DNA of 64,000 nt from Pseudomonas fluorescens (GCF_001648775.1 NZ_LVEJ01000036.1:91973-155972), one strand, 5' to 3'. Numbered from the stretch's first letter, positions 8,295-17,434 are shown. The notes: a model not told the origin generated them from the letters alone. Program-made: numbers and translations.

Positions 8295-9074
8295 ATGAGC
8301 AACATGAACCACGAGCGTGTCCTCAGTGTTCATCACTGGAACGACACTCTGTTCAGCTTCAAGTGCACCCGCGATCCGGGCCTGCGCTTCGAGAACGGTC
8401 AGTTCGTGATGATCGGCCTGCAACAGCCCAACGGCCGCCCGCTTATGCGCGCTTACTCGATCGCCAGCCCGAACTGGGAAGAGCATCTGGAATTCTTCAG
8501 CATCAAGGTGCAGGACGGCCCGCTGACCTCGCAGCTGCAGCATTTGAAGGAAGGCGACGAGATCATCATCTCGAAGAAGCCTACCGGCACATTGGTTCTC
8601 GATGACCTGAACCCGGGCAAGCACTTGTACCTGCTGAGCACCGGCACCGGTCTGGCGCCGTTCATGAGCGTGATCCAGGACCCGGAAACCTACGAGCGCT
8701 TTGAAAAAGTGATCCTGGTGCACGGCGTACGCTACGTCAACGAAGTCGCCTACCGCGAATTCATCACCGAGCACCTGCCGCAGAACGAGTTCTTCGGTGA
8801 AGCGCTGCGTGACAAGCTGATCTACTACCCGACCGTGACCCGCGAGCCTTTCGAGAATCAGGGCCGTCTGACCGACCTGATGCGCAGCGGCAAGCTGTTC
8901 AGCGACATCGGTCTGCCACCGATCAACCCGCAGGACGACCGCGCGATGATCTGCGGCAGCCCGAGCATGCTCGACGAGACCAGCGAAGTGCTCGACAGCT
9001 TCGGCCTGAAGATCTCGGCGCGGATGCGCGAGCCGGGTGATTACCTGATCGAGCGTGCGTTCGTCGAGAAGTAA
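8295..9074 (+). CDS. fpr: Ferredoxin--NADP(+) reductase Fpr
   Basis: A 259-residue flavoenzyme that moves electrons between NADPH and ferredoxin or flavodoxin. The FAD site is RAYSIAS at 52-58, the NADP site includes GTGTGLAPF (about 113-120) and CGSPSML (about 219), and the protein ends FVEK as in bacterial Fpr. AGGAG lies 10 bases before the ATG. Divergent from finR, so FinR-dependent induction under oxidative stress is likely. Confidence 0.95.
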   Translation: MSNMNHERVLSVHHWNDTLFSFKCTRDPGLRFENGQFVMIGLQQPNGRPLMRAYSIASPNWEEHLEFFSIKVQDGPLTSQLQHLKEGDEIIISKKPTGTLVLDDLNPGKHLYLLSTGTGLAPFMSVIQDPETYERFEKVILVHGVRYVNEVAYREFITEHLPQNEFFGEALRDKLIYYPTVTREPFENQGRLTDLMRSGKLFSDIGLPPINPQDDRAMICGSPSMLDETSEVLDSFGLKISARMREPGDYLIERAFVEK

Positions 9075-9084
9075 CTGCAATACC

Positions 9085-9187
9085 TGTGGGAGCGAGCTTG
9101 CTCGCGAAAGCGGTCTGTCATCAACGTTAATGTTGGCTGACACGAGGCCTTCGTCGGAACGCCGCCCGGAGCAAGCTCGCTCCCACA
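9085..9187. repeat. REP pair (REPIN) downstream of fpr
   Basis: Two inverted copies of the Pseudomonas REP core (TGTGGGAGCGAGCTTGCTCG and its reverse complement) about 60 bases apart, intergenic between fpr and trmO. Confidence 0.9.
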
Positions 9188-9204
9188 TTGGTTTGTATTG
9201 CATG

Positions 9205-9244
9205 AAAAAGCCCGCGTTGCCTGAGAAGGCAGCGCGGGCTTTTT
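9205..9244. terminator. Terminator between convergent fpr and trmO
   Basis: A GC-rich stem (AAAAAGCCCGCG / CGCGGGCTTTTT, extended inside by TGCC/GGCA) with A/T tails on both sides, usable in both directions. Confidence 0.88.
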
Positions 9245-9255
9245 CGTTTCCGGGT

Positions 9256-9954
9256 TTACGCTTCGGCAGGAATCACTTCGAGCACGCGGATCCGCTCAGG
9301 CGTCGGGTAATGCCAGCGCACGTCCAGATCCCAGAACTGCGCGCCGTATTCGCGCTCGGGCGCCGGGGTTTGATACGCCGGACGCGGATCCTGGGCCAAA
9401 CACTGTTCAATCAACGCCACCAACGGTTCGCCAAGGCGCTGAGCGTGTGTGTGCGCTTGTTTCAACGCCGAGTCCGTCCACTGCACGTCAATCAGCTGCG
9501 GCGCCGCGCTGGCGATGCTGTTGGCGGCGTCGGGAATGATATCGGCGTAAGGCACGTAGGGTTTGATGTCGAGAACCGGCGTGCCGTCGAGCAAGTCGAT
9601 ACCGGAGATGAACAGCTGATTGGCTTCGACCTTGTCCAGTTTCACCACGGATTGGCCGATACCGTTCGGTCGATGAGTCGCGCGGGTGGCGAACACGCCC
9701 ATGGACCTGTTGCCGCCCAGGCGTGGTGGACGGACCTTCAGGCGCGGTTTTTCTTCCAGTGCCTGATGAAACAGGAACAGCAGCCAGACATGACTGACCT
9801 GCTCCAGGCCTTGTACGGCGTCACCCTGATCGAACGGTGCCACCAGTTCCAGCACGCCACGGGCGGCGGGGGCCAGTTGTGGCTGGCGGGGGATGGCGAA
9901 TTTCTCCTTGAAGCAGGAGCGCACGAAGCCGATGGGGGAGACGCTGTAAGTCAT
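9256..9954 (-). CDS. trmO: tRNA (N6-threonylcarbamoyladenosine37-N6)-methyltransferase TrmO
   Basis: A 232-residue YaeB/TsaA-family protein: beta-barrel SAM-dependent methyltransferase acting on t6A37 of tRNA-Thr. Typical segments are SPIGFVRSCFKEKFAIPRQP near the start, HVWLLFLFH, and ATRATHRPNGIGQS around residue 90-105, followed by a C-terminal domain seen in gammaproteobacterial TrmO. Two in-frame ATGs three codons apart are possible starts (9954 or 9963); neither has a strong Shine-Dalgarno. Confidence 0.9.
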   Translation of the reverse strand: MTYSVSPIGFVRSCFKEKFAIPRQPQLAPAARGVLELVAPFDQGDAVQGLEQVSHVWLLFLFHQALEEKPRLKVRPPRLGGNRSMGVFATRATHRPNGIGQSVVKLDKVEANQLFISGIDLLDGTPVLDIKPYVPYADIIPDAANSIASAAPQLIDVQWTDSALKQAHTHAQRLGEPLVALIEQCLAQDPRPAYQTPAPEREYGAQFWDLDVRWHYPTPERIRVLEVIPAEA

Positions 9955-10032
9955 GGTTTGCATTCGAAGCGGGGGCGGGGTGGGCATGATAACCCGTCCA
10001 ACCTCAAGTCTGGTGGTGGCAGGGCTGGCCTA

Positions 10033-10110
10033 TTCGCGAGCAAGCTCGCTCCCACAGGGATCTTGTGCACGCCATAGATCCAATGTGGGAGCGAGCTTGC
10101 TCGCGAAGGC
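10033..10110. repeat. REP pair (REPIN) between trmO and rhlG
   Basis: Two inverted REP cores with a short 30-base spacer; ends only 13 bases from the rhlG stop codon. Confidence 0.88.
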
Positions 10111-10122
10111 CGCGCCGCCGAT

Positions 10123-10893
10123 CTACAGACTGAATCCACCATCCAGCGGAATAATATTCCCGGTCATATACGCCCCAGCCGTACTCGCCAGACTGATCGC
10201 CAGCGCCGCCATCTCTTCCTCTCGCCCCCAACGCTTCATCGGAATCAACGCCGTATCCTCAGCCAGCGCCTGCTGATCATTACCAATATGCTGCGTCATC
10301 TTGCTCGGAAAGCGTCCCGGCGCGATTACGTTGACATTGATGTGCTGGCTCACCAGCTCCCGCGCAAGAATCCGCGACAACTGATGCAGGGCGGCCTTAC
10401 TCGGCCCATAGGCATACGCCTGCTCACCAAACGAAGAAATCCCCGCCACCGAGCCAATGTTGATTATCCGCGCCGGATTCGCCGCCGAGCCGGCCTTGCG
10501 TAGCAACGGCAGAAATTGCTGAATGCAGGTGAACACCGAGGTCACGTTGAGCTGCATGACCTTTTCCCAGCCCTTCACCGGGTAGCTCTCCAGCGGCGCG
10601 CCCCAGGTGGTACCGGCGTTGTTCACCAGAATATCCAGATGCGTGAGCTGTTCGCCCAGGCGCGCGGCCAGTTCCTGCACGCCTTCTTCCGTCGCCAGAT
10701 TCGCCGCCACGCCGTGGCATTTGCCCAAAGCGCTGAGTTCTTCAGCCGTTTGATGACACGCTTCGGCGTCGCGCGAGCAGACGTAGACACGGGCGCCAGC
10801 CTCGACAAAGGCTTTGGCGATCATTTTGCCGATACCACGGGTGCCGCCGGTCACCAGAGCGGTGCGGCCTTGCAGGGAAAAGTACGGGTGCAT
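10123..10893 (-). CDS. rhlG: SDR-family NADPH-dependent oxidoreductase, RhlG-like
   Basis: A 256-residue short-chain dehydrogenase: nucleotide-binding TGGTRGIG at 15-22, NNAG near 91-94, catalytic Ser in NIGSVAG and YxxxK in YGPSK. The start MHPYFSLQGR and the IAPGRFPSKMT segment strongly resemble P. aeruginosa RhlG. RhlG reduces beta-ketoacyl compounds; its role in rhamnolipid precursor supply is debated, and no rhamnolipid genes are nearby. Closest synteny in P. aeruginosa is the finR/fpr neighbourhood. Confidence 0.82.
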   Translation of the reverse strand: MHPYFSLQGRTALVTGGTRGIGKMIAKAFVEAGARVYVCSRDAEACHQTAEELSALGKCHGVAANLATEEGVQELAARLGEQLTHLDILVNNAGTTWGAPLESYPVKGWEKVMQLNVTSVFTCIQQFLPLLRKAGSAANPARIINIGSVAGISSFGEQAYAYGPSKAALHQLSRILARELVSQHINVNVIAPGRFPSKMTQHIGNDQQALAEDTALIPMKRWGREEEMAALAISLASTAGAYMTGNIIPLDGGFSL

Positions 10894-11021
10894 GGCGAGT
10901 CCTGAGTGCTAGGGATCAATACACCCTAGTCGTCAGCCGCGAAAAGCGGAGCCACTATTTTCGGAGGGAATGAACGGTCATGCGCTACGGTGGCGACCAT
11001 CGGTCGCCACCGCAGAGGGGA

Positions 11022-11492
11022 TCAGGTCGGGCGAACGCGCAGGGTCAGGCCCTTGAGGAAGTTGCGCAGCAACTGGTCGCCGCACGGGCGATAGTTGGTG
11101 TGGCCGACCTTGCGGAACAATGCGCTCAGCTCAGGCTTGGACACCGGGAACTCGGCGGCCTTGAGGATCGCGTGCATGTCGTCTTCTTTCAGTTCGAAGG
11201 CCACGCGCAGTTTTTTCAGGACGATGTTGTTGGTCACCGGCACTTCGATCGGCTGCGGCGGACGGCTTTCGTCCTTGCCGCGCTTGAAGATCACCAGGCC
11301 GTCGAGGAAATGCGCGATGACTTCGTCCGGGCAGCGCACGAAACCTTCTTCGTCTTCTTCTTTCTTGTCGAGCCAGGTCAACACGTCGGCGAGTGCGACT
11401 TCCATGCCGCCGAGCTTGATGATCTCGACAACCTTCTTGTCGCTGATGTCGAGCATGTAGCGCACGCTGCGCAATACGTCGTTATGAATCAT
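11022..11492 (-). CDS. YehS-family protein (DUF1456)
   Basis: A 156-residue protein built from two similar DUF1456 helical repeats (MIHNDVLRSVRYMLDISDKK... and NNIVLKKLRVAFELKEDDM...), the same length as E. coli YehS. A TCAGGA Shine-Dalgarno lies 8 bases before the chosen ATG; another ATG three codons upstream lacks spacing. Function unknown. Confidence 0.82.
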   Translation of the reverse strand: MIHNDVLRSVRYMLDISDKKVVEIIKLGGMEVALADVLTWLDKKEEDEEGFVRCPDEVIAHFLDGLVIFKRGKDESRPPQPIEVPVTNNIVLKKLRVAFELKEDDMHAILKAAEFPVSKPELSALFRKVGHTNYRPCGDQLLRNFLKGLTLRVRPT

Positions 11493-11564
11493 GTGAGTCA
11501 TCCTGATAAGCGTTGTGGGCAGCACGCGGGCGTGCTGCCGGAATGTGTGGCGGCAGTGGAAGTC

Positions 11565-12275
11565 TTAGAACTTCTCTTTGCCGGACAGGTAGCGCCATTG
11601 GCCGACCGGGACTTTGCCGATCGAGACGCCGCCGATGCGGATGCGGCGGATGCCGATGACCTTCAGGCCGACCGCTTCGCAGAACTGGGCGATGATCCCC
11701 GGCTGCGGGTTTTTCATGGCGAAGCGCAGACGGTTTTCGTTCTGCCAGCTGGCCTTGACCGGCGGCAGCTCCTTGCCCTTGTGCGTCAGGCCGTGCTGCA
11801 AACGGTTGAGGCCGTGGGCGACCATGTCACCTTCGACTTCGACCACGTATTCCTGCTCGATCTTCGCGGCGTCGGCGGTGAGCTTGCGCAGGATTTTCCA
11901 GTCCTGGGTAAACACCAGCAGACCGCTGGCCTTGGCTTGCAGGTCTGCGCTGGCGGTCAGGCGCAGGAAGTGCCCGCGCAACGGGCGCTTGCTGTAGCGG
12001 TGTTCTTCGCTGAGGGTTTCGGCGCTGAGCGACTGCATGGCGGTCTCGACGTCCATACCGGCAGGCGCGTTCAGCAGGATGGTCACCGGCTCCGGCGCAG
12101 TGGCCTTGGCGTCCTTGTCGAGCTCGACCTTCTGCTCGCCGACCTTGAATTGCGGCTCGTCAATCACTTCGCCGTCCACGGTGACCCAGCCGCCCTCGAT
12201 GAACAGCTCGGCCTCCCGGCGGGAGCAACCGACCAGTTCGATGAGGCGTTTGGAGAGGCGAATCGGGTCAGTCAT
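11565..12275 (-). CDS. RsuA/RluF-type 16S/23S rRNA pseudouridine synthase-like protein
   Basis: A 236-residue protein with an N-terminal S4 RNA-binding domain (about 5-55: SKRLIELVGCSRREAELFIEGG) and a pseudouridine synthase domain (about 60-235). The usual RsuA-family catalytic motif GRLDxxTxGLLLLT is changed here to SADLQAKASGLLVFT (about 105-120); the Asp needed for catalysis seems kept but Gly-Arg-Leu is not. C-terminal GIRRIRIGGVSIGKVPVG is typical. Target base cannot be predicted. Confidence 0.8.
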   Translation of the reverse strand: MTDPIRLSKRLIELVGCSRREAELFIEGGWVTVDGEVIDEPQFKVGEQKVELDKDAKATAPEPVTILLNAPAGMDVETAMQSLSAETLSEEHRYSKRPLRGHFLRLTASADLQAKASGLLVFTQDWKILRKLTADAAKIEQEYVVEVEGDMVAHGLNRLQHGLTHKGKELPPVKASWQNENRLRFAMKNPQPGIIAQFCEAVGLKVIGIRRIRIGGVSIGKVPVGQWRYLSGKEKF

Positions 12276-12360
12276 GACAGGGCCGTAACAAAAAAGGGGT
12301 GGGCATTGTACCTGTGTGGCGCCGGTTAAGCCCGGTTCCATTTACAGGCGCTGAATTCAA

Positions 12361-12450
12361 TGTGGGAGCGAGCTTGCTCGCGAAGGCGTCCTGTCAGTCT
12401 ATATGTGCAGTGACGGGTACACCGCATTCGCGAGCAAGCTCGCTCCCACA
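12361..12450. repeat. REP pair (REPIN)
   Basis: Two inverted REP cores (TGTGGGAGCGAGCTTGCTCG and complement) with a 40-base spacer between the pseudouridine synthase and GNAT genes. Confidence 0.9.
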
Positions 12451-12466
12451 GGAGTTCCATGGTGTG

Positions 12467-12940
12467 TCAGCCGTTGCCTGAGCGTTGCTGATTTTGTCGC
12501 AGGCGCATGTGCAGCAACGGATACGGCTGGCCCATGCCATCGACCTCCGAGCGGCCGATCACTTCAAAACCCTGCTTGAAGTAAAACCCTAGCGCCTGCG
12601 GGTTCTGTTCGTTGACGTCGAGTTCATCAGCATTCAGATGCTGCATCGCGTAGTTCAGCAGCTTCTTGCCCAACCCTTGGCCGCGATGGTCAGGATCGAT
12701 GAACAGCATTTCAATCTTGCCCGCCGCAACCCCGGCAAACCCGGTGATGCGCTGGTCGGCGTCCTTGGTGCAGATCAACATCACCGCATCCAGATAGCGG
12801 GTGAGCACCAGATTGCGCAGCAGTTCGATGTAGCTCTCCGGCAGAAAATCATGGGTCGCGCGGACCGAGGCCTCCCAGACCCGGGTCAGTTCCTGATAAT
12901 CGCTGAGTTTCGGTGTGTGGATGACCGAATGGTGACGCAT
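12467..12940 (-). CDS. GNAT-family N-acetyltransferase, YjaB-like
   Basis: A 157-residue acetyltransferase. The acetyl-CoA pyrophosphate-binding loop is PDHRGQGLGKKLL (about 84-96); GFAGVAAGKIEMLFID precedes it, and the C-terminal NPQALGFYFKQGFEVIGRSEVD is the GNAT motif B region as in YjaB. Substrate unknown. Confidence 0.85.
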   Translation of the reverse strand: MRHHSVIHTPKLSDYQELTRVWEASVRATHDFLPESYIELLRNLVLTRYLDAVMLICTKDADQRITGFAGVAAGKIEMLFIDPDHRGQGLGKKLLNYAMQHLNADELDVNEQNPQALGFYFKQGFEVIGRSEVDGMGQPYPLLHMRLRQNQQRSGNG

Positions 12941-12997
12941 GCCCGTCTGCCTCTTGTCCGTTTCAAGGGAGTCCGTCCCCCGCTAAACGATAGCCGT

Positions 12998-13035
12998 AAA
13001 AAAGCCCCGCATCTCGTAAAAAGAGCGGGGCTTTT
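12998..13035 (-). terminator. Rho-independent terminator
   Basis: Stem AGCCCCGC / GCGGGGCT with six U at the end in the minus direction and four in the plus direction; probably ends rimO transcription (minus) beyond the intervening repeat. Confidence 0.75.
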
Positions 13036-13089
13036 CTGTATTTTTTTGCGGTGTCTGGCTGGCTATTTCTGTCGCCAGCAAGAACGCTC

Positions 13090-13361
13090 CCCCTCACCCC
13101 AACCCTCTCCCCCAAGGGGGCGAGGGGGAAGGGAGCAGATCTTCGTGCCGTTCAAAACCTGAGCCCGACTCGAATCGTTCAGGTCGGTGCAGCAGGCGAA
13201 AACACCTCGATCAGTCCCTCTCTCCCAAGGGGGCGAGGGGGGAGGGAGCAGATCTTCATGCTGTTCAAACCTGAGTTCAACCGGATAGCTCAGGTCGATG
13301 TACCTCGAAAGAACAACACGGTCAGCTCCCTCTCCCTCTGGGAGAGGGCTGGGGTGAGGGG
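13090..13361. repeat. MITE-like intergenic repeat, copy 1
   Basis: About 270 bases bounded by inverted ends (CCCTCACCCCAACCCTCTCC and GGGAGAGGGCTGGGGTGAGG). Inside are two copies of a GGGGCGAGGGGGaaGGGAGCAG-like hairpin and of GCAGATCTTC(G/A)TGC(C/T)GTTCAAA. Related copies lie at 42451-42724 and from 63893. No coding sequence seen. Confidence 0.8.
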
Positions 13362-13376
13362 CTTTTGACCTTCAGA

Positions 13377-14714
13377 TCAGATCTGCTCAGCCCACAGGTC
13401 GTATTCGTCAGCGTCAGTCACCTTGCACCAGACCTTGTCACCCGGCTTCAAATTGCTGCCGTTATCAATAAACACATTGCCATCGATTTCCGGGGCATCG
13501 AAGAAGCAGCGGCCGACCGCCCCTTGCTCATCAACTTCGTCCACCAGCACTTCGATCTCACGGCCAATGCGCATTTGCAGACGTGCCGAGCTGATTGCTT
13601 GCTGGTGCGCCATAAAGCGATCCCAACGATCCTGCTTGACGTCGTCCGGTACGATCTCCAGATCCAGATCATTGGCCGGAGCGCCTTCAACTGGCGAGTA
13701 CTGGAAGCAGCCCACGCGGTCGAGCTGCGCTTCGGTCAGCCAGTTGAGCAGGTACTGGAAGTCTTCTTCGGTTTCGCCCGGGAAGCCGACGATGAAGGTC
13801 GAACGGATGATCAGATCCGGGCAGATTTCGCGCCAGTTCTTGATCCGCGCCAGGGTCTTGTCTTCGAAGGCCGGGCGTTTCATCGACTTCAACACTTTCG
13901 GGCTGGCGTGCTGGAACGGGATGTCCAGGTACGGCAGGATCTTGCCGGCGGCCATCAACGGAATCAGCTCGTCAACGTGCGGGTACGGGTAAACGTAGTG
14001 CAGACGGACCCAGACGCCGAGGGTGCTCAGCGCTTCACACAGTTCGGTCATGCGGGTTTTCACCGGCGCGCCGTTCCAGAAGCCGGTGCGGTATTTCACG
14101 TCAACGCCATAGGCGCTGGTGTCTTGCGAAATCACCAGCAACTCTTTAACGCCGGATTTGACCAGACGCTGAGCTTCGTCCAATACGTCACCGACCGGAC
14201 GGCTGACCAGTTTGCCGCGCATCGACGGGATGATGCAGAACGAGCAGCTGTGGTTGCAGCCTTCGGAAATCTTCAGGTACGCGTAGTGGCGCGGTGTCAG
14301 CTTGATGCCTTGCGGCGGCACCAAGTCGATCAGCGGGTTGTGATCTTTACGCGGCGGCACCACTTCGTGCACGGCGTTGACCACTTGCTCGTACTGCTGC
14401 GGACCGGTCACGGCCAGCACGCTCGGGTGCACGTTGCGGATGTTGCCTTCTTCCACGCCCATGCAACCGGTGACGATCACCTTGCCGTTTTCCTTGATCG
14501 CCTCGCCGATCACTTCCAGCGACTCAGCCTTGGCCGAATCGATGAAACCGCAGGTGTTGACCACGACCACGTCGGCGTCCTGATAGGTGGACACCACGTC
14601 ATAGCCTTCCATGCGCAGCTGGGTCAGGATGCGCTCGGAGTCGACCAGTGCTTTCGGGCAACCCAGAGATACAAAGCCAACCTTTGGATTGGCCGGCGCA
14701 GGAGTGGTGGACAT
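13377..14714 (-). CDS. rimO: Ribosomal protein uS12 methylthiotransferase RimO
   Basis: A 445-residue radical-SAM methylthiotransferase that modifies Asp89 of ribosomal protein S12. It has the N-terminal UPF0004 domain (GFVSLGCPKALVDSER, with Cys residues for the auxiliary Fe-S cluster), the radical-SAM motif CNHSCSFC at about 148-155, and a C-terminal TRAM domain (about 375-440). GCPKALVDSE distinguishes RimO from MiaB. Single gene, terminator downstream. Confidence 0.97.
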   Translation of the reverse strand: MSTTPAPANPKVGFVSLGCPKALVDSERILTQLRMEGYDVVSTYQDADVVVVNTCGFIDSAKAESLEVIGEAIKENGKVIVTGCMGVEEGNIRNVHPSVLAVTGPQQYEQVVNAVHEVVPPRKDHNPLIDLVPPQGIKLTPRHYAYLKISEGCNHSCSFCIIPSMRGKLVSRPVGDVLDEAQRLVKSGVKELLVISQDTSAYGVDVKYRTGFWNGAPVKTRMTELCEALSTLGVWVRLHYVYPYPHVDELIPLMAAGKILPYLDIPFQHASPKVLKSMKRPAFEDKTLARIKNWREICPDLIIRSTFIVGFPGETEEDFQYLLNWLTEAQLDRVGCFQYSPVEGAPANDLDLEIVPDDVKQDRWDRFMAHQQAISSARLQMRIGREIEVLVDEVDEQGAVGRCFFDAPEIDGNVFIDNGSNLKPGDKVWCKVTDADEYDLWAEQI

Positions 14715-15004
14715 GTCTAACCTCGGTATTTTGTGACATCGCTTTCTTGATGCGAAAGCCGACGGACGGGCGCTTAAGGTGCGCCTCTGATCAAAAAGTG
14801 CGCAATTCTAGCGGCGGGCAACGCACTTGACCAGCTTTATGCAGGGAAATACGACGAGTGCTGCGCTATGCTTCGCGCCGTTGAGCTTTACCAATTTTTT
14901 ACAGTCAACAAAACGTCTGTAACAACAGGTAAAACAGCGCATGCTGCACCACAAAGCATAGTGCTTCATTCAAAGAAGCCGGTTCTGAGAAGTAGGAGTG
15001 TTGG

Positions 15005-16906
15005 ATGGGTCAGGCAAGTAGTCATGCGGCAGGCGCCGAGGGTTCGGCCTCCAGGCCGCTGAGTATGCTGGTCGCGGCGGTCGGGGTAGTTTACGGCGAC
15101 ATCGGCACGAGCCCGTTGTACACCCTCAAAGAAGTGTTTTCCGGCGGTTACGGCGTACCGGTCAACCACGATGGCGTGCTGGGCATACTGTCGTTGATCT
15201 TCTGGTCGCTGATCTGGGTCGTGTCGATCAAATACATGATGTTCGTGCTGCGCGCCGATAACCAGGGCGAGGGCGGCATCATGGCGCTCACCGCACTGGC
15301 CCGTCGCGCGGCAGGGCATCGCAAGAAACTGCGCTCGTTGCTGGTGGTGTGCGGACTGATCGGCGCGGCGCTGTTTTATGGCGACAGCATGATCACCCCG
15401 GCGATTTCCGTGTTGTCGGCGATTGAAGGTCTGGGGCTGGCATTCGATGGCATCGACCATTGGGTGGTGCCGCTGTCGCTGGTGGTGCTGGTCGGGTTGT
15501 TCCTGATCCAGAGCCACGGTACGGCGCGGATCGGCATTCTGTTCGGGCCGATCATGGTCACCTGGTTCCTCGTCCTCGGCGCCCTCGGTGTGTATGGCAT
15601 CAGCCACGCGCCAGAAGTGCTGCATGCGATGAACCCGCTATGGGCCGTGCGTTTCTTCACGGTGCACCCAGGCATGGGCGTGGCGATCCTCGGCGCTGTG
15701 GTGCTGGCGCTGACCGGTGCCGAAGCGCTGTACGCCGACATGGGCCACTTCGGTCGCAAGCCGATTGCCCGTGCGTGGTTCATCCTGGTGTTGCCGGCGC
15801 TGGTGCTCAATTACTTCGGGCAGGGCGCTTTGTTGCTGGAAAACCCGGAAGCGGCGCGTAACCCGTTCTATCTGCTGGCACCGAGCTGGGCGCTGATTCC
15901 ACTGGTCGGTCTGTCGACGCTGGCCACGGTGATTGCCTCGCAAGCGGTGATTTCCGGTGCATTCTCCCTGACCCGTCAGGCGATTCAGCTCGGTTACATC
16001 CCGCGCATGTACATCCAGCACACCTCCAGCGATGAGCAGGGCCAGATCTACATTGGCGCGGTGAACTGGGCGCTGATGGTCGGCGTGGTCCTGTTGGTGC
16101 TCGGCTTCGAGTCCTCCGGCGCACTGGCCTCGGCCTACGGCGTGGCGGTGACTGGCACCATGCTGATGACCACCATTCTGGTGTCGGCGGTGATGTTGCT
16201 GCTGTGGAAATGGCCACCGATCCTTGCGGTGCCGGTGTTGATCGGCTTCCTGCTGGTGGACGGTCTGTACTTCGCTGCCAACGTGCCGAAGATCGTTCAG
16301 GGCGGCGCCTTCCCGGTGATCGCCGGTATCGCGCTGTTCGTGCTGATGACCACCTGGAAGCGCGGCAAGCAACTGCTGGTCGAACGCCTCGACGAAGGCG
16401 CGCTGCCGCTGCCGATCTTCATCAGCAGCATCCGCGTGCAACCGCCGCATCGGGTGCAGGGCACCGCGGTGTTCCTCACCGCGCGTTCCGACGCCGTGCC
16501 GCACGCGCTGTTGCACAACCTGCTGCACAACCAGGTACTGCATGAGCAAGTGGTGTTGCTGACGGTGGTCTACGAAGACATCCCGCGCGTACCGCCATCA
16601 CGGCGTTTCGAAGTGGAAGCGCACGGCGAGGGCTTCTTCCGGGTGATCCTGCACTTCGGCTTCACCGACGAGCCGGACGTGCCGCAAGCGCTGAAGCTGT
16701 GTCATCTGGATGATCTGGATTTCAGCCCGATGCGCACGACCTACTTCCTCAGCCGCGAAACGGTGATTGCCTCGAAACTTGAGGGGATGGCGCGTTGGCG
16801 TGAGGCGCTGTTTGCGTTCATGTTGAAAAATGCCAACGGCAATTTGCGCTTCTTCAATCTGCCGTTGAACCGGGTGATTGAGTTGGGTACGCAGGTCGAG
16901 ATGTAA
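15005..16906 (+). CDS. kup: Low-affinity potassium transporter Kup
   Basis: A 633-residue inner-membrane protein with about twelve membrane helices in the first 430 residues and a cytosolic C-terminal region. GVVYGDIGTSPLYTLKE near residue 27-43 is the Kup/HAK family signature. It takes up potassium with protons. AGTAGGAGTG gives the Shine-Dalgarno before the ATG. Divergent from rimO across 290 bases that show no other clear gene; a terminator follows. Confidence 0.96.
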   Translation: MGQASSHAAGAEGSASRPLSMLVAAVGVVYGDIGTSPLYTLKEVFSGGYGVPVNHDGVLGILSLIFWSLIWVVSIKYMMFVLRADNQGEGGIMALTALARRAAGHRKKLRSLLVVCGLIGAALFYGDSMITPAISVLSAIEGLGLAFDGIDHWVVPLSLVVLVGLFLIQSHGTARIGILFGPIMVTWFLVLGALGVYGISHAPEVLHAMNPLWAVRFFTVHPGMGVAILGAVVLALTGAEALYADMGHFGRKPIARAWFILVLPALVLNYFGQGALLLENPEAARNPFYLLAPSWALIPLVGLSTLATVIASQAVISGAFSLTRQAIQLGYIPRMYIQHTSSDEQGQIYIGAVNWALMVGVVLLVLGFESSGALASAYGVAVTGTMLMTTILVSAVMLLLWKWPPILAVPVLIGFLLVDGLYFAANVPKIVQGGAFPVIAGIALFVLMTTWKRGKQLLVERLDEGALPLPIFISSIRVQPPHRVQGTAVFLTARSDAVPHALLHNLLHNQVLHEQVVLLTVVYEDIPRVPPSRRFEVEAHGEGFFRVILHFGFTDEPDVPQALKLCHLDDLDFSPMRTTYFLSRETVIASKLEGMARWREALFAFMLKNANGNLRFFNLPLNRVIELGTQVEM

Positions 16907-16920
16907 GCTTGGCCTCAACT

Positions 16921-16962
16921 GAAAAGCCCCCGTCAGCCTTGTGGCTGGCGGGGGCTTTTTTG
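16921..16962 (+). terminator. Terminator after kup
   Basis: Stem AAAAGCCCCCGTCAGCC / GGCTGGCGGGGGCTTTTTT, T-run at the 3' side. Confidence 0.9.
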
Positions 16963-16999
16963 TGCCCGCACATTAACTTCAAACCCACCGCAAATCCCC

Positions 17000-17090
17000 T
17001 GTGGGAGCGAGCTTGCTCGCGAAGGCGTAGTGTCAGTCGACGAATCTTTTAACTGACCCACCGCTTTCGCGAGCAAGCTCGCTCCCACAG
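17000..17090. repeat. REP pair (REPIN)
   Basis: Inverted REP cores flanking a 45-base spacer; lies 15 bases from the stop of the DUF3077 gene. Confidence 0.9.
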
Positions 17091-17104
17091 GGTATTGGAT
17101 GGAA

Positions 17105-17434
17105 TCAAGAGGTGCGTTCAGGTAGATCAGCTTCAGATTCAGTCTTCGTCCGCGCAGGTCGTGGGATCAGCGCTTGGATCACATCATCAATCAAGGCTTT
17201 GCCCATCACCGTCAGGTAATGCGCGGCCCAGGCATGGCGGTCGGTGTCTTTGATGAAGGCAGCGTCCTCGGCGAAGGATTTGGCGAGGGACAACAGGTCG
17301 GAGGATTGCGACAAGGCATCGATGATCGGGATGCCGGCGCGGACATTGAAGAACGCTTGATCCGAGTTGTAGAGAAAAGGGGTGAAGCCGATGGTTTTAA
17401 GATCTGATGGCGTTGACGGACTTTCTTTGCTCAT
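17105..17434 (-). CDS. DUF3077-family protein
   Basis: A 109-residue cytosolic protein. The segment PFLYNSDQAFFNVRAGIPIIDALSQSSDLLSLAK followed (read in parts) by DRHAWAAHYLTVMGKALIDDV is the DUF3077 pattern, a small family abundant in Pseudomonas with no known function. AGGGAG precedes the ATG by 7 bases. Its upstream region contains a long nested inverted repeat (17487-17564), so post-transcriptional control is possible. Confidence 0.78.
   Translation of the reverse strand: MSKESPSTPSDLKTIGFTPFLYNSDQAFFNVRAGIPIIDALSQSSDLLSLAKSFAEDAAFIKDTDRHAWAAHYLTVMGKALIDDVIQALIPRPARTKTESEADLPERTS

Noticed and set aside
9085..9187. Regular inverted repeats that could be taken for CRISPR
   Set aside because: Units are paired, inverted and intergenic at scattered sites; they are REP/REPIN elements, without cas genes or spacer arrays.
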